Source of the DNA: a candidate division SR1 bacterium
GTDB lineage: Bacteria > Patescibacteriota > Gracilibacteria > Absconditabacterales > Absconditicoccaceae
NCBI GenBank assembly: GCA_007116275.1
Contig: SKIU01000004.1
Span: forward strand, 1 to 13,432
DNA: 13,432 nucleotides
Direction of reading: 5' to 3'
Both the position numbers and the translations under genes were made by a program. The notes under the pieces are model-generated. The model did not search any database, had not been told where the DNA came from, and was given only the letters and a program-made list of their open reading frames with translations. How positions within the stretch are numbered: the first letter of the stretch is position 1; each line of letters starts with the position of its first letter. Shown one piece after another: positions 1 through 8,700 of this stretch.

Positions 1-121
1 TATCCACAAAACTATTGCTCAGGTTATCAAAAACAATAGGCTCATATCCTGCTTCTAGCAGTGATACAACCGTATGTGAACCGATAAATCACAATCATCC
101 AGTGACGAGAATTTGTTTCAT
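1..121 (-). CDS. galE: UDP-glucose 4-epimerase, N-terminal 40 residues (runs off left edge)
   Basis: GalE interconverts UDP-glucose and UDP-galactose using bound NAD+, feeding surface polysaccharide synthesis. The gene starts at ATG 121-119 and leaves the window after 40 codons. The protein begins MKQILVTGGLGFIGSH, the Rossmann NAD-binding loop of extended short-chain dehydrogenases, and continues with VVSLLEAGYEPIVFDNLSN, the typical GalE second strand ending in the acidic residue and the DNLSN that binds the adenosine ribose. Two of the glycines in this loop are encoded by TGA, so under the standard code the gene looks broken after 8 codons. No Shine-Dalgarno sequence is seen before the ATG. 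The gene follows the secD terminator, so it probably has its own promoter. The assignment to GalE rather than another NAD-dependent sugar epimerase rests on the DNLSN segment and is good but based on 40 residues only. Confidence 0.88.
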
Positions 122-156
122 GATTATCCCAAAAATAAATCACTATAGTAGTAATC

Positions 157-162
157 ATTATA
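157..162 (-). promoter_or_regulatory. possible -10 element upstream of galE
   Basis: The minus strand reads GGGGGTATAAT, a perfect -10 hexamer about 36 bases upstream of the galE ATG and just after the secD terminator. I see no convincing -35 hexamer at the normal distance, so the call rests on the -10 box and its position. Confidence 0.3.
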
Positions 163-173
163 CCCCCAAATAC

Positions 174-208
174 AAACAAAAAGCCCTGACTTGCTGTCAG
201 GACTCTTT
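174..208 (-). terminator. rho-independent terminator after secD
   Basis: On the minus strand AGTCCTGAC (204-196) pairs over 9 positions, one of them G-U, with GTCAGGGCT (190-182) around a 5-base loop. A run of T follows. It lies 27 bases past the secD stop and before galE, so it separates the two transcription units. Confidence 0.85.
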
Positions 209-234
209 GTGAATATATACTTGATTATATGTTA

Positions 235-2493
235 TTATTCCACTTCTAGATCTCTATGTCATTCTTTCAGGTAGACCGTTTTTCTATGAAACATGATATG
301 CAATAATTCTTTGATAAGTGGTGTGGCTAAGAATAAGATCAATAAGATATTGATGATCATCATCGATCCAAATCCTTTGAAGATGTTGATTCCAAGCGTA
401 AACAAGAGCAGTGCAATCAAACCAGTACTCAAGTTACCATCTCTAATCGCAGATCGACTTCTTTCGTATCCGTTGTCGATAGCAGAACCGATAGATTTTC
501 CTTGTCTCAGTTCTTCACGAGTTCTTTCATAGATCAGGATGTTGGCATCTACTCACATACCGATAGAGAGAATAATCGCTGCCATCGCACTCAATGATAT
601 AGCATAATCGATAAGTTTAACTAAGGCTAATAATGCCAATAAAAATACAGCCAAAGTTGCTAAGGTAACGAATGCTTTTCTCTTTCCGTACATATACCAC
701 ACAAGAATGATAATCAATATAATACCTATAACACCAGCAATCAATGCTCATTGTAATGCAGCCTCTCCTAGTGTCGCACTAATCTTTTCTTCTTGTCTCA
801 AAAGCAACGGAGCAGGTAGCGCTCATTCATTCAAGTCTTCAGCTAAAGCTCTTGCTGATTGCCCATCAAATTGTCCATCAATCTGTGCAGTTCATCCACA
901 GATTTTATCTTGAATAACAGGAGCAGTTACCAGTTCACCACCAACAAATATTGCCATTTGCTGACCAATAATTTGCTCGGTTATATTACAAAATATATCT
1001 CTTCCTACATCATCAAATTCGATCAAAACAACAGGTTGTCCAAGCTGTGAAGCTCCTACACTTGCCATCTTGAAATATGCACCATTGAGGACTCTATTTT
1101 CATTATCAGTAGCTGTTATCCATGATTGTTTGTTTTGGATAAATACATCTTCGATAGTATAGAGTGTTGTTTCAGTAAGTGCTTGTTCAAAATCTGTCCA
1201 TACAGCAGCTGACATAGGCACTTCAAGATAAGAGAATAGCTGTTCTTCAGGTGTCTTAACCGCACGATTGTACACCACATAGGTAGCATCCAATCATTCT
1301 ATAGTGACCATCTCTTCAGTTGTATCGGTGAATCATGGGATAAATTGTGATATTGTATCAGACTCTATCCAGTCATTATATATCTCTACCACATTTTCAT
1401 CATTAGGAAGATTACCACCTTGTATACTAGATTCCACTTGTTCTATAAGTGCTTGTATACGGTTTTCTTCAGCTTCAATGACCTCTTGTTCTTGTCCAAG
1501 CATACTTTCTTTTGCAATCGCAACGATACGAGCATCATAGGCATATGCACCAGGAGCTATTTCTTCAGCAGCATAAGTAAGTTGTCCGTTTGTGTATGTA
1601 TATGTTCATAGGTCTACTCATCTGTCAGTATCGATCGCACTATCATAGTCCAATCATTGTGCAATAGCTGTTTGTATAATCGTTTGATCATTGATATTTG
1701 TATTTTCTCTAGTTTCTCTATCCAATACACGGAAGAAACTAAATCATTCCAATGCTTCTGGTCATCATTCCATGCCAGCATTAGCATTGTTATTGAGCTC
1801 AAGATAGACTCCTTCAATTACTGCAGGAGTAATCTCACCTATTTCTAGGGTATTAATTAAATTAACATTGTTTTGATAAATAGTTGGTAGTTGTGCTAGT
1901 GGTACAGCGGTAAATTTATTGTACATAATATCATCACCTCATCTGTCTTGCGTCAGTGACGCAAAGTTTTCAGGGTCAGCTTTTACTTGTCCATAGATAC
2001 GTTGAGCAAGCTGCCTTCTTTCTGCAATACTTTCTTCGGTAGCAGGAGCATCATTGGGAAGCTTAAATTCCAACTCTACTGTTCTTCCAATGATTTCTTT
2101 GGCTTCATCAAGGTCAGATACACCCCCGATTTCGATAACAACATAGTGTTCATTATCCATGTTTTGGATAAACGAACGATAATCACTTACCCCGAGCGCC
2201 GATATTCTTCTATCGATGTTTTTGAGTATGATATCTTCGACGTTTTGTTTGACCAAAACTAATTCAGCTGGATCAGTATATATCTGTGCATATTTACTAT
2301 AATCTATCTGATAGACCAATCTCGATCATCCAGAAATATCCAATCATTTCCTAAAATCAGTTACCCCATCTATTTTGAGAGTAAGGCTTCTTTGTCCTGT
2401 TGTTTCATTGATATCTCTTCCGACAAAAAACACCAAAAAGATACTCAATAAAAATACAACAAGAAACGTAATTTTTCTGTTTGTCCACTTCAT
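235..2493 (-). CDS. secD: SecD, protein translocase subunit, with enlarged periplasmic insert
   Basis: SecD works with SecF beside SecYEG and uses the proton motive force to complete export of proteins. The 752-residue frame starts at ATG 2493 and ends at TAA 235. Seen in order: an N-terminal membrane segment (about residues 8-25), the family box GLDISGGSRLVYQID (50-64), a long extracytoplasmic region, and the C-terminal five-helix bundle with SIGMGVDANILIYERTREEL (about 644-663). By my count 16 in-frame TGA codons occur; those at residues 50, 56 and 648 sit on conserved or glycine-compatible motif positions, which supports UGA = Gly. The protein is longer than a usual stand-alone SecD (roughly 400-620). 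The excess lies at about residues 155-440 and includes a stretch that resembles a parvulin fold. No secF follows; a terminator and galE do. It is preceded after 43 bases by a small membrane-protein gene, probably in the same operon. Confidence 0.95.
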
Positions 2494-2536
2494 ATTCACT
2501 GTATAATACAAAAAGATAAAAGAGTGTTGTGTGTAG

Positions 2537-2839
2537 TTATTTATTATTACGAGGCTTTGTTTTTGTTTTTTTGCGTGGTGATCATTTTTTGTTTGATGTC
2601 TCTTCCTCTTGTTCGCTGTCATCGGTTGTGAGGAATTTTTTGACTGCAACTAAGGTGACGAGAGGATTGATTAGTATCTGTATGATAGATTGGATACTGT
2701 TTTTGAGCATTTTCCCTGTCTGCATTCGGTTGTAGCTAATACGCAACCACAGTAACAATAACAACAAGAGCACCAGTATACAAACTGCTCATCCAATAAG
2801 CACAATATCTTGTGCAATCAAACGGACGATATCCCACAT
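2537..2839 (-). CDS. small single-span membrane protein of unknown function
   Basis: A 100-residue frame from ATG 2839 (MWDIVRLIAQDIVLIGG) to TAA 2537. It has one strongly hydrophobic segment at about residues 12-36 with a run of eight leucine/valine positions, a middle part with NSIQSIIQILINPLVTLVAVKKF that is amphipathic or weakly hydrophobic, and a charged tail rich in E and then K/R (SPRKKTKTKPRNNK). Two in-frame TGA codons are read as Gly. Under the standard code only an internal GTG-started fragment is visible. I do not recognise the family. Its position 43 bases before secD and the shared transcription direction suggest co-transcription with secD, but a role in secretion is not shown by the sequence. 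Confidence 0.7.
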
Positions 2840-2847
2840 ATATTATC

Positions 2848-2876
2848 TATAATATAAAATATACACGATATGTCTA
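2848..2876 (-). promoter_or_regulatory. probable promoter of the small membrane gene and secD
   Basis: The minus strand has TAGACA (2876-2871), a 16-base spacer and TATTAT, about 10 to 15 bases before ATG 2839, which would leave a very short leader. TAGACA is also one arm of the inverted repeat at 2871-2891. A second possible -35, TTGACT, lies further upstream. The region is very AT-rich, so chance matches are likely. Confidence 0.4.
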
Positions 2877-2891
2877 TACTTTTAGTAGACA
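2871..2891. repeat. inverted repeat TGTCTA / TAGACA upstream of the secD unit
   Basis: TGTCTA (2871-2876) and TAGACA (2886-2891) form a perfect 6-base inverted repeat around a 9-base centre, overlapping the candidate promoter. The same arm sequence, extended by one base, forms the hairpin at 5682-5700. It could be an operator or simply a hairpin; nothing in the sequence decides. Confidence 0.35.
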
Positions 2892-2941
2892 AATGCAAGA
2901 AGAATAGTCAATAATAGTACAATAACAACATGCCAGTAATG

Positions 2942-2963
2942 TTGTATAGTATCGATTATACAA
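2942..2963. repeat. inverted repeat after the TPR gene
   Basis: TTGTATA (2942-2948) and TATACAA (2957-2963) are perfect inverted repeats around 8 bases, 14 bases past the stop of the TPR gene. On the minus strand no T run follows, so it is at best a weak terminator or an mRNA 3' stem. Confidence 0.4.
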
Positions 2964-2976
2964 TATATATGTACTT

Positions 2977-4473
2977 TTATAAGTTGATAATTTTTCTTTT
3001 TATGAGTTCTTGTTCATTGTGATCTATGCTTGTTTCCAGTGCTTTACGATAGTATTGCTCTGCTTGTTCTGGCATATCATAGAATGTGTAATAGTCTGCT
3101 AATGCATGAAAAAGATAAGAATCATCATAATGTATAATTAAATCATCGAGTATCTTTTTAGCTTGATCTTTGTTGTCGTTCGCAAGTGCTAATCCTGCTT
3201 TACCATAGTCACATATATCTTGATCGTCTCCATCTAATATGCTAACACACTGTTCTAAGCTAATGTAAGGTGTTTGTTTATTACGCATATACATATCCCA
3301 TGGTTCTCCATGACGCATAGCTGCATAAAATGTGTGGTAAAAGTATGTATAAAAATCGTCTTTATTGATATCACTATGGCCGAGCATCTTTTGTCGTGTG
3401 CTATGTGCTTTACCAAACTCTTTTCATTGTATATAACTGAGTAGTATGTATCTATATGCATCCATAACCAATGATGGTGCAGATACTTGATTTAAATACA
3501 TAATAGACTGTGAGTAATTACCTTTTCGATAATGCGCTACTCATATAAGAAAAGTATAGCGCTGTGATTGTTTTGACTCTAAATCTCTGAGTTTGATAAG
3601 ATATTCGATAGCAGTATCTCGGTTCTGTGTCATAAAATGACTATGTGCAAGTATTTGATACGGAAGGATGTAGTTTTCGTTTTTGATTACTGTCTGTGTT
3701 GCTATCTTTTTTGCGATACTGTAATATCCATGTCTCATGAGTGTAAGTGATATGATAGCGTCTTGATAGTAACCAGGGATGTCTCTTTGTCTTTGTAATG
3801 TGCTAAATGTTTGTAACAATTTATCTTTAATAGTTGCATGTTTTGGACTTTGGATTTGTTGTAAAAGAATGCGTGCAGCCTCAAAGTCATTTTTCCAAAA
3901 CTGTATCATAGCACTATAAAACAGATAATCATCATTACTTATCAAGCTTTTGTTTCTATATGATTCGACAAGTTCTTCGACAACTTTGATCGATCATACT
4001 TGAGAGATTCTTAGTGATGGAGAGTGAAATACTGCATAGATATGTGTATAAGGATCAATACTATCAGGAAATGTAGTCAATGCTTCTTGGATATAATCAT
4101 TTGCATCCACAAATCTATGTTGTGATAAGAGAGCATTGATAAGTGCGTACAATAATTCACTGTTGGGATTGTCTGTATAGAGTTGCTCAAGGGTAGCTAT
4201 GTTAGTTTGCTTTTGGATGTAATCTTCTACAAGGAGTGGCTTCTCTTCTGGCTGTTCTTGTTCCATGATCGCCAGTGATGATGTATTGTAGTCATTATTG
4301 GTAGTATTCCCTTCCTCTGAATCGGAATTGTATGTAGTTATTGTTTCTAGTGCAGCTGCTGTGTTGTGTGTGTAGAGGGCTGTTGTATCAGGATGTTTTT
4401 GTTGAAAGATGAAAATAACCCGTATAACCAGGAGTATAAAACTATATGCTTGGAGTATTCTTGCTTGTGTCAT
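2977..4473 (-). CDS. membrane-anchored tetratricopeptide-repeat protein
   Basis: A 498-residue frame from ATG 4473 to TAA 2977, joined across three in-frame TGA codons (residues 160, 311 and 350). Residues about 9-24 (AYSFILLVIRVIFIF) form one hydrophobic segment that fits a signal anchor. Residues 25-90 are polar, rich in T, N and E, a likely linker. The rest is helical with TPR-like pairs, for example ELLYALINALLSQHRFVDAN (about 105-124) and the clear C-terminal repeat LADYYTFYDMPEQAEQYYRK followed by ALE. TPR domains are protein-binding scaffolds; the partner is unknown. The gene stands between a terminator and the promoter of the next unit, so it is probably transcribed alone. Family membership beyond TPR is not recognised. 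Confidence 0.85.
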
Positions 4474-4505
4474 GTGTCGTGTATTTATGAAGTATATACT
4501 CCATA

Positions 4506-4519
4506 AGTATACGCAAAAA
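4506..4519 (-). promoter_or_regulatory. possible -10 region of the TPR gene
   Basis: The minus strand reads TTTTTGCGTATACT. TATACT (4511-4506) matches the -10 consensus at 5 of 6 positions and lies about 32 bases before ATG 4473. The 13 bases GTATACGCAAAAA (plus strand, 4507-4519) recur exactly at 5590-5602 upstream of alaE. The -35 is poor. Confidence 0.4.
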
Positions 4520-4583
4520 CAGCATTTTCTGCCATTTTCGACTATCTATGCCTCAGAAAAGATTTGACAAATATATAAATTTG

Positions 4584-4620
4584 ATATAAAAATCCCCAAT
4601 TAGACATGCTAACTGGGGAT
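4584..4620 (-). terminator. strong rho-independent terminator after the alaE pair
   Basis: On the minus strand ATCCCCAGTTAG (4620-4609) pairs with CTAATTGGGGAT (4603-4592) over 12 positions with one internal mismatch, around a 5-base loop, and is followed by TTTTT. A T run also follows on the plus strand (from 4626), so it could act in both directions. It lies 19 bases past the stop of the upstream gene. Confidence 0.88.
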
Positions 4621-4639
4621 GTTCGTTTTTTTTGATTAA

Positions 4640-5083
4640 TTAATCCATTTTCTTCCGTATGTTACGAGCAAATTCTCGTACCTTTTTCATCAAAGAAAAT
4701 GGTTTTTTTTCGTTATCGTGATAATGAAAGCCAAAGGCAATCATGATATGCGTATGTCCTTCTGGAGGCTCTATCACTTGGATCTGGACCCCATCAATAC
4801 ACTCTTTTTTGTCAAAAAGATCATATTCAGTCTTGTTCATAAGTATATGTGCGATCTCTGTTGTTACAAAAGATGGCACACTATTATGAAGTGTTCCGGG
4901 GTCTTGTATCATGCTTTGTGTTATGTAGTAAGGAATACCAAACTTTACGCCTGATTTTACCTTAACCAATAGAGGATCGAGATCCTTTGGATTATTAACA
5001 AATCCAATGATTTCATCAGCAACATTGGGAAACTTTTTTTTCAGTGTCTCCCCAAATGCTTTGTGTTGTTTTTCTTTTTTCAT
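4640..5083 (-). CDS. conserved-looking cytoplasmic protein of unknown function
   Basis: A 147-residue frame from ATG 5083 to TAA 4640. It starts with a lysine-rich helix (MKKEKQHKAFGETLKKKFPN), continues with mixed alpha/beta sequence (SGVKFGIPYYITQSM; VQIQVIEPPEGHTHIMIAFG) and ends with a basic helix (LMKKVREFARNIRKKMD). HTHIMIAFGFHYH is histidine-rich and could bind metal, but this is a guess. There is no signal peptide or membrane segment. All 8 glycines use GGN codons and there is no internal TGA, unlike neighbouring genes. Its ATG overlaps the TGA that appears to end alaE. The leader before the ATG is nearly the same as that of alaE. I do not recognise the family. Confidence 0.8.
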   Translation of the reverse strand: MKKEKQHKAFGETLKKKFPNVADEIIGFVNNPKDLDPLLVKVKSGVKFGIPYYITQSMIQDPGTLHNSVPSFVTTEIAHILMNKTEYDLFDKKECIDGVQIQVIEPPEGHTHIMIAFGFHYHDNEKKPFSLMKKVREFARNIRKKMD

Positions 5084-5532
5084 AATTTTTTGGGTTTTGT
5101 TTTATTAATAATGATAACTCTGCGTATGATATCTTGCCACCATCCATACAATGGTCCAAGAAATGGCAGAACTGGGATAATGATATATCCTGCTTTCCAT
5201 AACACGTGCCATGAAAAGTGTCCATCCATCCACATACCAATTGTTACGCTAGTGCAAAACACAAGTGTCTGCATCGTAACAAATCCAACCATGTCTGATA
5301 CCCACTTTCGCCAGCCCTCCTGCCCAAGCAGGCTTCGAAGTGTATCTATCCACCAACCTTGTGGACGACCAACAAAGCCGTTTATAGGCATAGCTGCAAT
5401 GCGCGATAGTAATGATTGTTTCCAGGTCAATCCAACCAATCCGACTTCTATGACAGCTCCAATAATTATACTAAAGCTAATCATCGCTAGTACATCGGCA
5501 ACTAGCTTTGTTGTGTTTGTTGTTGTTTTCAT
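5080..5532 (-). CDS. alaE: AlaE-family L-alanine exporter
   Basis: AlaE exports L-alanine across the cytoplasmic membrane. From ATG 5532 to TGA 5080 the protein has 150 residues, against 149 for the E. coli protein. It shares the family pattern in order: VADVLAM, IEVGLVGLTWKQSLLSR (compare the enterobacterial IEVFLSGMSFEQSFYSR), AMPINGFVGRPQGWWID, a middle helix with VGFVTMQTLVF, and LGPLYGWWQDIIRRV. Four hydrophobic segments are visible. An ATG 54 bases upstream is in frame but adds a polar extension absent from the family, so I prefer 5532. None of its 14 glycines uses TGA. If UGA is glycine here, the frame would continue to TAA 4957-4959, adding 41 residues inside the next gene; see findings. 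Base composition is visibly more GC-rich than that of its neighbours. Confidence 0.85.
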   Translation of the reverse strand: MKTTTNTTKLVADVLAMISFSIIIGAVIEVGLVGLTWKQSLLSRIAAMPINGFVGRPQGWWIDTLRSLLGQEGWRKWVSDMVGFVTMQTLVFCTSVTIGMWMDGHFSWHVLWKAGYIIIPVLPFLGPLYGWWQDIIRRVIIINKTKPKKL

Positions 5533-5550
5533 GATTTTTTGGTTTTTGTT
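5533..5550 (-). promoter_or_regulatory. A-rich translation leader of alaE, repeated before the next gene
   Basis: The 18 minus-strand bases before the alaE ATG, AACAAAAACCAAAAAATC, match at 16 of 18 positions the 18 bases before the ATG at 5083 (AACAAAACCCAAAAAATT, 5101-5084). Neither holds a Shine-Dalgarno sequence. The shared leader may set translation of both genes or mark a common origin. Confidence 0.4.
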
Positions 5551-5596
5551 ATGGATAGATTTTACAATATTATTGTATGTAATCAATCTGTATACG

Positions 5597-5626
5597 CAAA
5601 AATCTGTTGTTCAAAATTACAACAGA
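5597..5626 (-). terminator. rho-independent terminator after the giant gene
   Basis: On the minus strand TCTGTTGT (5626-5619) pairs perfectly over 8 bases with ACAACAGA (5610-5603) around an 8-base loop, followed by TTTTTG. It lies about 90 bases past the stop of the giant gene and upstream of alaE. Confidence 0.65.
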
Positions 5627-5681
5627 TGTATTAAATAGAGGAATGATATTTGTTCTATATTAGAATTATTTGTGTATAGAG

Positions 5682-5700
5682 TTGTCTATTTTTTAGACAA
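5682..5700. repeat. hairpin TTGTCTA / TAGACAA after the giant gene
   Basis: TTGTCTA (5682-5688) and TAGACAA (5694-5700) form a perfect 7-base stem around five T. It begins 15 bases past the giant-gene stop. On the minus strand no T run follows, so it is not a classical terminator for that gene. Confidence 0.5.
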
Positions 5701-5715
5701 AGCTTGTATCATGGG

Positions 5716-8700
5716 TTAGAAAGGTAGATCAGATTCATTGTTTTGGGGTTTTTGAGAAGCTGCGGTCATGCGTTCTTGTAGGTCATCTTCTCGTCACAAA
5801 AGTTTTATCAATATAGATCGATTATTGTAAATACTGTCATCCTTTTTGACGATATTTTTGTAGTCAGACAAAAACTCTTCTTTTAGATTTTTCTGTTCAC
5901 AAAATTCTTTGTAAAAATTACGTATTGTTAGATTTTCTTCCAATATTTGGATCAGTGTAGCCATATCCTTACTTTGACATACAAATTTCTCACCATCTGA
6001 GACAAATATATCAAGGAGAATAGTTGATTGGTCAGCAGTAAGTAATATACGCTCGTTGGTTGTTGTATCTGTAAAAAACTTCATAGGAAGCTGTCAATAA
6101 AATCCTCAATAATATCAAAAACAGCTAAATATTTCTTTATAGATACCATTGGAGTCTTTCTTGAGTATAACGAACATTGAATCCTCGTCATGTACCTCTT
6201 TGCTAGCAATGATTTCATCAGCAAGTAATCACTGATCAGTTGTATTAGTATAGATCCTATCATATGATGCACTGAGTTCTTTGATAGTTCCATCGGCAAA
6301 AATATTACCGATAAAATATTGTTTCTCATCCTTGGAGAGGATAAAGTCTTCGCCTATTCCACTGGGACAAGCAGATAATCAGTTGGCAGGATAGATTTGT
6401 GTATATGATCAATCGCTATTTTTTTGGATGAGTCCTTGTGCAACTCAATCAAATCATCACTCTTGTAGGATGAAGGATACATTATCTGGCAATACATTAC
6501 TTCCGAAAACAAAACCATCAAAATATGATTTTTCATCCTCTTGTATCTCTATAGAGGTATCTTTATATGTCTTACTATTCTTATCCCATTGTAAGATAGT
6601 ATATGGGTCTCAGCTCTCCCTTTGTGCCCAGATACAGTTATTTCATAGAGGATACTTGTTATCTCATATCATATAATATACAGGTTCTACAACTTCATGA
6701 AAATGACAATCATTGATTTGTTTAAATTTTTTGATGACACCCATTTTACCGTCACGCATGCACACAGCCTCATCATTATTGAGACTGTATGATTTATCTC
6801 CAAAATCCCCGATTGCATCATAGACACAAGGCAGCATCTCCTTGATGTCAAATTTTTCATTTCGTATCCCCAAAGATGTACGAATCATTTTGATAATACC
6901 TATGCCTCCTCACTTCTTTTTCGCCCAAGCATAGTAATCATCAAGTCCATGCTTACCAAAGTCTTTGATATGATAATCAGGAAATAGATGCGTCTCTTCT
7001 TTGCCAACATGTGCTTTGAGGAGAAGTAATTCTGGTTTTCCATTGTGTGTGCGAGACACAACTGCTTCACAACTATCCAATCATCATGTACCGCGTTGTA
7101 GCACGATATCGTAAGGTTTGTGTTTATATATAGTTGTTTTTTCTTGTACTGAGATGATTTGTTCTTTTTTTCATTTTCTGACAGCAGCACATTTCCCATC
7201 ATAAGAAATAATCTCATCGTATATAGGATCGATAATATAGATGTATCATGGTGGAGTAAGGCGTATGATACATGGTTTTTCTTTTTCCTTGCTTTGTATT
7301 GCATAAAATTCATTATCTCACAGACCTGGAAAATTGGTAGATATGCGTTGAAAATTTCATCATGGTTTGACACCATAAGGAACGATTTCATATCGTTGTC
7401 AGTCATCATTTTTAGCTATAACGCCCATTCAATGTTTCGATTGAGTTATCGGATATGTGTGTGTCAGGTCGGGTATTGTATCATAACTGCCTCACAATAT
7501 AGGAGCTAGAGCACCTGTTTCTGTTCTCTTGTATATATTTCGTCACAAAAATTCTTTGATTCGTATGCAGTCTGGTGTTAGTCATGTTGCGCCAAAAGAT
7601 CAGATCTCATAACACTCAGACACTAGATGTTCAAAAATACCATCCTTATTTCTGCTTATTATATGTATGAGATCTTTTGCTCGTTTGTATGTGCTTTTTA
7701 TTGTCGCTATCGCCTCATGATCCGCAAATCATGATACGCCAAATTGTGGTATATCATCATAGATGCATGCTAATGTCTGCAAATATTCTCCCTGGCTGTT
7801 TTTTGTGATGATGCCATACTTTTTTGTCTTTCTATCTTGTACAAGGTATTCATTGTCTAGTAATGTATCAACACCATCCACTATCTCATAGTTATTGATA
7901 ACATATTCAGTCCAAATATTGTTTAGATTTCTTTTTCGATACATAGTTTGGTTACCAGACGCAATATAGTCTATATCCTTTGCACCAAAAGGACCTATCT
8001 TTCTGGCTGTGACTATGTCCTCGTCTGTATATGGTAAAATCTCTTGAGAAAAACATGTATGGATACATGGTACAATCTCTTTTCGTATTCCATCTTTTTG
8101 TCTTTGTATGATCCCATATTTGTCTGCTGTTTTTACTATTGCTTCATCATCATTCAGTTGTGGAGAGTTAAACATAATAGAATGATAGCTGACATCCAGG
8201 ACTCTTTCAGCGGCACCATGATCGTTGATCTGGATAATATACTGCATAGTCCTATGGTTTTCTTCTTGTGTAACTATACCATACCCTTTTCCCTTAAATG
8301 CAAATGTATTGTTTTTGTAATCACATGGTATTGTATGTTCATATCCTTGATCAAGGATATGTATGATACCATATTTTCAATTTTTTTTAACAACACAATA
8401 TGCTGGTCAGAGGTTTTGTGCTTTGGCTGAAAAGTTGATATCTTCGTAATCACAGGAGACAATCTCTTTCCATATACCCTTTGTATTTTTTTTGATAATA
8501 CCTTTTTGAGAATCTCTCTGGACGATGGCAGTATTATCGTTTATGAAAATTGGCTCATTTTTATATATAAGATCTAGAAGAGTTGTTATTGTATAGTCAT
8601 CACTCAATGCTATGATACCATAACCATGTTCTCATTTTATAATAGATTGGTTTGATCTAAGATATGGATTGTTGCCAAAATCTGGCTTATTGTCGCATGG

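Larger units (their letters stand above)
5589..5702. repeat. degenerate repeat copy A (partner at 11801-11914)
   Basis: About 114 bases share layout and partial sequence with 11801-11914: TGTATA, then CAAAAATCT, then TTGTTCAAAATTACAACAG (identical in both), then 54-55 AT-rich bases with scattered identity, then GTTGT followed by a T run and a partial inverted arm. Copy A lies directly after the giant gene. The strictly identical part is 19 bases. Confidence 0.5.

Noticed and set aside
1614..1817. 67-codon minus-strand ORF within secD
   Set aside because: It is out of phase with the secD frame, which is intact here.
5533..5586. Upstream ATG 5586 as the alaE start
   Set aside because: It adds 18 polar residues not seen in the family; the ATG at 5532 gives the family length.
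5063..5638. 191-codon plus-strand ORF opposite alaE
   Set aside because: It is antisense to a clear AlaE-family gene.
5794..6084. Separate gene starting at ATG 6084
   Set aside because: It is in frame with the giant gene with no TAA or TAG between them; the Met is internal (about residue 1804). It could still be an internal start, but nothing supports that.
6081..6536. Minus-strand ORFs in another frame (6081-6329 and 6354-6536)
   Set aside because: They overlap the giant frame, show no family features, and the giant frame through here reads as continuing repeats.
7159..7509. 116-codon plus-strand ORF
   Set aside because: It is antisense to the giant gene, and its sequence reflects the low-stop complement of an AT-rich frame.
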